A stretch of 64,000 nt of DNA. It comes from Bacillus sp. (in: firmicutes) (GTDB lineage Bacteria; Bacillota; Bacilli; Bacillales; Bacillaceae_J). The translations under genes and the position numbers were made by a program. Positions within the stretch are counted from its first letter, which is position 1. Every line of letters starts with the position of its first letter. The stretch covers positions 62,001-126,000 of the forward strand of contig DUSF01000035.1 in assembly GCA_012842745.1 (NCBI GenBank), written 5' to 3'. Below, piece after piece: positions 60,734 to 64,000 of the stretch. Below the pieces are notes generated by a model. That model did no database searches, had not been told where the DNA came from, and worked only from the letters and a program-made list of their open reading frames with translations.

Positions 60734-61186
60734 ATGGCGATGCCTAGATCAGTTACAAAAATTAAAAAAAACGGTGTCGAATTTATTTCAAATGTCGATA
60801 GAGCGAATTATACAATTAAGGAATTAACCAGGGCGGCCCTTCGAGATACCGCAAAATTTATCAGGAAACGTATGATTGAAAAAGAAAAGAAAATGCGAGG
60901 GATGAAACGTTCCAGGCGTTTATATCGCAGTACACAATACTGGGTAAGGCGAAAGGAAAGTGACTTGCAAATAGGATTTAAGCATGATTCTTGGTATGGT
61001 GCGCAAAGTGAATTGGGAACTAACAAACAACCTGCAAGGGGAATATTGCGAGGAACTGTTTACGAAAATATTGACCAAATACGCATTATTCAAGGTCAAT
61101 ATTTATCAGCGATTGAGGATGAGAACAGAGCGCGAGGACTTATCAGTGAGGAAGAATACGTTAGCCCGGATGGTGAAGAATCATGA
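60734..61186 (+). CDS. HK97 gp10-like tail morphogenesis protein
   Basis: 150 residues, ATG directly after the previous stop. Family features are the basic helix R-K-R-M-I-E-K-E-K-K-M-R-G-M and Y-R-S-T-Q-Y-W-V, then Y-G-A-Q-S-E-L-G-T. It is a neck/tail-terminator-associated factor. Four-base overlap with the next gene. Confidence 0.85.
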   Translation: MAMPRSVTKIKKNGVEFISNVDRANYTIKELTRAALRDTAKFIRKRMIEKEKKMRGMKRSRRLYRSTQYWVRRKESDLQIGFKHDSWYGAQSELGTNKQPARGILRGTVYENIDQIRIIQGQYLSAIEDENRARGLISEEEYVSPDGEES

Positions 61187-61557
61187 TTTATTTGCGAACT
61201 GAATTAATGAAATTGCTTAAAAAATACCATCCACGTATATATTTTCAAATTGCATCATCTAACGCAACAATGCCTTACATCGTTTATGACTTACCAAACT
61301 CTTTTGATAATGAACAACAAGAAATATTCACCTTTGATGTAGACATTTGGGACAACCGAACAGACACGACGGAATTAGAAACATTGGCGTCACTGCTGTG
61401 GAAGGAATTAAACTACTACAGACACGTTGATGAAAACATTCAATTTAGTATTTATCGCGAAAATAGACTTCCGCCACTTGATGAAAATGATAGAAGCATT
61501 AAAAGAAGGAAATTAATATTCCAATTAAAATGTTTTGATAGGAGGCTACTTGAATGA
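61183..61557 (+). CDS. tail completion/terminator protein
   Basis: 124 residues, overlapping start ATGA. The layout M-I-Y-L-R-T-E-L-M-K-L-L, P-Y-I-V-Y-D-L and F-D-V-D-I-W-D fits gp17-like tail terminators that cap the tail tube. Position between gp10-like and tube genes supports this. Confidence 0.8.
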   Translation: MIYLRTELMKLLKKYHPRIYFQIASSNATMPYIVYDLPNSFDNEQQEIFTFDVDIWDNRTDTTELETLASLLWKELNYYRHVDENIQFSIYRENRLPPLDENDRSIKRRKLIFQLKCFDRRLLE

Positions 61558-62156
61558 GTAAAAAAACATATAGCGGCTATACGGCTAAAACAGCAGAAAA
61601 TTTACTTCTCGATGCAGGTGCTTTTTTTATTAACTACGACATGGAAAAAGATACCTTTGACACAGCCGTGGTGGCAAACAAATTGTTAGGTGCCACTCGA
61701 GGCGGCGGTAACTTTTCAGCAGTTCCAGAAATTAGAAGTATCGAAGTAGATGGGGTAAAGGGGAAAGCGAAAGGGCTACAAGTGATTGATAGTTGGGCAG
61801 TTAAGATGACAGCTAACGTACTTGAAGTGACGAAGGATGGTCTTGCCAAGGCGCTTACGGCAAGCGAAATCGACACTTCAACAAACGAAACATATGACAT
61901 CATCAAAGCGAAAAATTTCATTGAATTAACTGATTATATTGAAAACATTACGTTTGTTGGGAAGAAATCAGGAACAACGGAGCCGGTTATTATTCAGATT
62001 TACAACGCATTAAACACAACCGGACTTTCACTTGAAACAAAAGACAAAGGCGAAGCCGTTATTGCCATGGAATTTGAGGGCCATTATGAAGATACGGATT
62101 TAGACAATCCACCGTTTGCGATTTTTTACCCAAAGGCCACACCAGCAGGGGCTTAA
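61554..62156 (+). CDS. major tail tube protein
   Basis: 200 residues, ATG after GGAGG. The protein is beta-rich with T-E-N-L-L-L-D-A-G-A near the start and M-E-F-E-G-H-Y-E-D near the end, as in phi13-type major tail proteins. It builds the tube of the siphovirus tail. Confidence 0.88.
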   Translation: MSKKTYSGYTAKTAENLLLDAGAFFINYDMEKDTFDTAVVANKLLGATRGGGNFSAVPEIRSIEVDGVKGKAKGLQVIDSWAVKMTANVLEVTKDGLAKALTASEIDTSTNETYDIIKAKNFIELTDYIENITFVGKKSGTTEPVIIQIYNALNTTGLSLETKDKGEAVIAMEFEGHYEDTDLDNPPFAIFYPKATPAGA

Positions 62157-62197
62157 TTAGTCCCTGTTTTTATTTTATATAAAAGGAGCGATATTTT

Positions 62198-62506
62198 ATG
62201 TCTTACGCAATGCGGTCATTGAAAACGGCAGATATTTTTAAAATGAGTAAAATCCTAAAAAAAATGGATTTAAAAATCAAATTAGAAGAAGGTGCTTCAC
62301 AAGCACAGGTTGGTGTGCAACTCATTCAAAGTATTCTTGAGAACGTGCACCAAGCTGAAGATGAAGTGAATGCTTTTCTAGCTGAATTAGTTGGACTAGA
62401 AGTAAAAGAATTTAGCGAACTGCCAATTGAGGATATGCTCGAAATCTTTAATCTCTTTAAAGAGCAAAAAGGAATTATCAATTTTTTAAAACTAGCAGGC
62501 AAATAG
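62198..62506 (+). CDS. tail assembly chaperone, short form (G)
   Basis: 102 residues, ATG after AAGGAG. Acidic and helical (A-E-L-V-G-L-E-V-K-E-F-S-E-L). It covers the tape measure during tail building. Its last codons contain the slip site used to make the longer form. Confidence 0.88.
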   Translation: MSYAMRSLKTADIFKMSKILKKMDLKIKLEEGASQAQVGVQLIQSILENVHQAEDEVNAFLAELVGLEVKEFSELPIEDMLEIFNLFKEQKGIINFLKLAGK

Positions 62507-62802
62507 ACCACATTGAAGTCTATGACCTGCTTTTTTCACGTTATGGAAATATTGATAGAATTTTAGATTTAGATATTGATGATGGTGAAAGTCTAATTAT
62601 CAAAGCTTTTGAAAAACAAGCAGAGGAAAGGGCTTTTCAACTTTATACAGCGCGCTACTCATGGATGGATGAAGAAAGCTTCATTCCGTTTCATGAGTTT
62701 TTTAATCCGCAAAAATTAGCAGAGCAAGTTGAACAAAAATCAGAATCTGAAATCCTATCTGAAGTAAAAGAAATATTGGACTCCTGCAAAGGGGGCGATT
62801 GA
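62198..62802 (+). CDS. tail assembly chaperone, frameshifted long form (GT)
   Basis: The heptamer T-TTT-TTA at 62482-62488 is in the right phase (AAT TTT TTA) for a -1 shift. After slipping, translation continues with AAA ACT AGC AGG CAA ATA GAC CAC to a TGA at 62800-62802, adding 104 codons (D-H-I-E-V-Y-D-L-L-F-S-R-Y ...). The product is 201 residues. This -1 shift is conserved in long-tailed phages, and the GT form recruits the tail tube protein to the tape measure. Confidence 0.9.
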
Positions 62803-62803
62803 C

Positions 62804-64000
62804 ATAGAAATTTTTAAATTATTTGGTAGTATCCTAGTGGACTCAACTGAAGCAGAAAGAAGTATTGCCGCAACAGAAAGCAAGTTTGAAAAACTAGGTG
62901 GCAAGCTTAGCGACATTGGTGGTAAAATAACCGGTTTTGGTAAAAGTCTTTCTTTAAAAGTAACTGCTCCCATTGTTGCTATTGGTTCGGCAGCCGTGAA
63001 AATGTCTATGGATCAAGAAACGGCATTCGCAAAAGTATCCACATTATTAACAGGATCATCGGCGGATTATGAAAAGTATAAAAAAGACATCAGAAGCGCA
63101 TCATCTGAAATGGGTGTAGCCTTTGAGGATTATGCAGAATCTGTATATAGTTCGATATCAGCTGGACAGGATCAGGCCGATGCTATCGAATTTACGCGTA
63201 AGGCAGTTAAACTTGCGGGAGGCGGATTCACGGAAACATCAAAAGCTGTAGATGTAATGACAACAGCTTTAAATGCATACGGTCTATCGTCTGATAAAGC
63301 TACTAGCATTTCAGATATGCTTATCACTACCCAAAACTTAGGAAAAACGACCGTAGACGAGCTAGCATCATCTATGGGGGCTGTCATTCCTGTTGCTCAG
63401 GCTCAGAATGTTTCATTCGATCAATTGTCAGCTGGATATGCAGCATTAACGAAAAACGGTATCGCTACGGCTCAAACAGGAACATACATGAAAGCCATGT
63501 TTACCGAATTAGGTAAATCCGGATCAAAAGTGGACAAGATTTTAAGGCAAGAAACAGGTAAATCATTTTCTGAGCTTCAAGCAGAAGGGAAAAATGTTGG
63601 CGATGTCCTACAGATACTAAACCGACATGCCGAACAATCTGGATTGAAACTATCAGATTTATTTGGTTCTGTTCAAGCTGGTTCTGCTGCGCTTGTACTT
63701 GCTAAAGATGGTGGCGCAGAGTATCAAGAAATGCTTAAAGCTATGGGCGATTCAGCTGGGGCAACAGAAGAAGCTTTTAATAAGATGGCTGACACATCTG
63801 GTGATAAAGTACAAATCGCTGTGACTAAGATTAAAAATGCAATTGCGAGTCTTGGTGATGTTATACTACCAATTGTTGGAGATATTGCCGAAAAAGTTGG
63901 TAATCTTGTTACAAAGTTTGACGATATGTCACCAGCTACACAGAAGACGATCGTAGTTATCGCAGGGATAGCCGCAGCGATCGGTCCTGTACTTATTGTG
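62804..64000 (+). CDS. tape measure protein, N-terminal part (partial)
   Basis: 399 codons to the window edge. It begins E-I-F-K-L-F-G-S-I-L-V-D after an ATA at 62804, which stands where ATG is expected, nine bases after GGGGG. No ATG, GTG or TTG lies in frame between the upstream stop and GTG at 62837. The body has the TP901-type block D-Q-E-T-A-F-A-K-V and G-V-A-F-E-D-Y-A, and a hydrophobic stretch starts near residue 385. It sets tail length. Confidence 0.9.
   Translation, partial: MEIFKLFGSILVDSTEAERSIAATESKFEKLGGKLSDIGGKITGFGKSLSLKVTAPIVAIGSAAVKMSMDQETAFAKVSTLLTGSSADYEKYKKDIRSASSEMGVAFEDYAESVYSSISAGQDQADAIEFTRKAVKLAGGGFTETSKAVDVMTTALNAYGLSSDKATSISDMLITTQNLGKTTVDELASSMGAVIPVAQAQNVSFDQLSAGYAALTKNGIATAQTGTYMKAMFTELGKSGSKVDKILRQETGKSFSELQAEGKNVGDVLQILNRHAEQSGLKLSDLFGSVQAGSAALVLAKDGGAEYQEMLKAMGDSAGATEEAFNKMADTSGDKVQIAVTKIKNAIASLGDVILPIVGDIAEKVGNLVTKFDDMSPATQKTIVVIAGIAAAIGPVLIV

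Noticed and set aside
1-64000. tRNA or rRNA genes
   Set aside because: No cloverleaf with a GTTCRANNC arm and no rRNA segments were noticed on either strand, although a computed scan was not possible.

Overview
The window is AT-rich chromosomal DNA of a Bacillus-like (Bacillaceae) Firmicute that carries one end of an integrated HK97-type siphovirus prophage. Most genes have strong Shine-Dalgarno sites, TTG and GTG starts are common, and the host gene order matches the ytmP-trmB-ytoP-sftA-murC-ytxGHJ-aroA-ccpA-acuCB-acsA-tyrS-rpsD-dgcP-refZ-hisJ-ezrA-brnQ segment known from Bacillus subtilis. All assignments come from reading the sequence and from recalled family features. No database search was run.

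Host part, about 1-34,700. It opens with the 3' end of a probable pullulanase gene and a kinase-fold protein. Next come tRNA m7G46 methyltransferase (trmB), an M42 aminopeptidase, a lipoprotein, the SftA DNA translocase, MurC and the ytxG-ytxH-ytxJ operon. An unusually long FtsA/PilM-fold protein lies opposite the DAHP synthase gene aroA. The carbon-control block follows: CcpA, then AcuC and AcuB facing acetyl-CoA synthetase AcsA, with acuA missing. After it come a class A penicillin-binding protein, a T-box-controlled tyrS, a soluble double-PAS chemotaxis-type receptor and a Na/Pi cotransporter. The host part ends with rpsD and its leader, the diguanylate cyclase DgcP, RefZ, HisJ, EzrA and BrnQ.

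Junction, about 34,695-34,790. Nine codons of a cysteine desulfurase gene (M-I-Y-F-D-N-S-A-T) stop abruptly at foreign sequence next to a tyrosine integrase gene. The prophage therefore appears to sit inside the 5' end of the iscS/nifZ gene; the other junction is outside the window.

Prophage part, about 34,700-64,000. Leftward genes are the integrase, an ImmA-type metallopeptidase and an XRE repressor. A control region with a 26-bp palindrome and divergent promoters separates them from the rightward early genes: an ORF6N antirepressor, small DNA-binding proteins and many tiny ORFs. The replication and recombination block holds an SNF2 helicase with an in-frame stop, HNH endonucleases, DUF1351, VRR-NUC, a PD-(D/E)XK nuclease fused in frame to a Sak4-like ATPase, a DUF669 protein, a compact family-B-like DNA polymerase and a primase-SF3 helicase. 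It ends in a 476-bp gene-free stretch full of short repeats that looks like a replication origin. After a late regulator and small membrane proteins come the packaging and structural genes: HNH, TerS, TerL, portal, ClpP-like protease, capsid, connectors, tail tube, a frameshifted tail chaperone pair and the start of the tape measure.

The most unusual signals are the integration into the cysteine desulfurase gene, the nuclease-ATPase fusion with an internal ribosome binding site, the origin-like repeat field, and a set of apparent lesions in prophage genes: a TGA inside a helicase Walker A motif and ATT or ATA where start codons are expected. These lesions could mean prophage decay, rare-codon initiation or sequence error.
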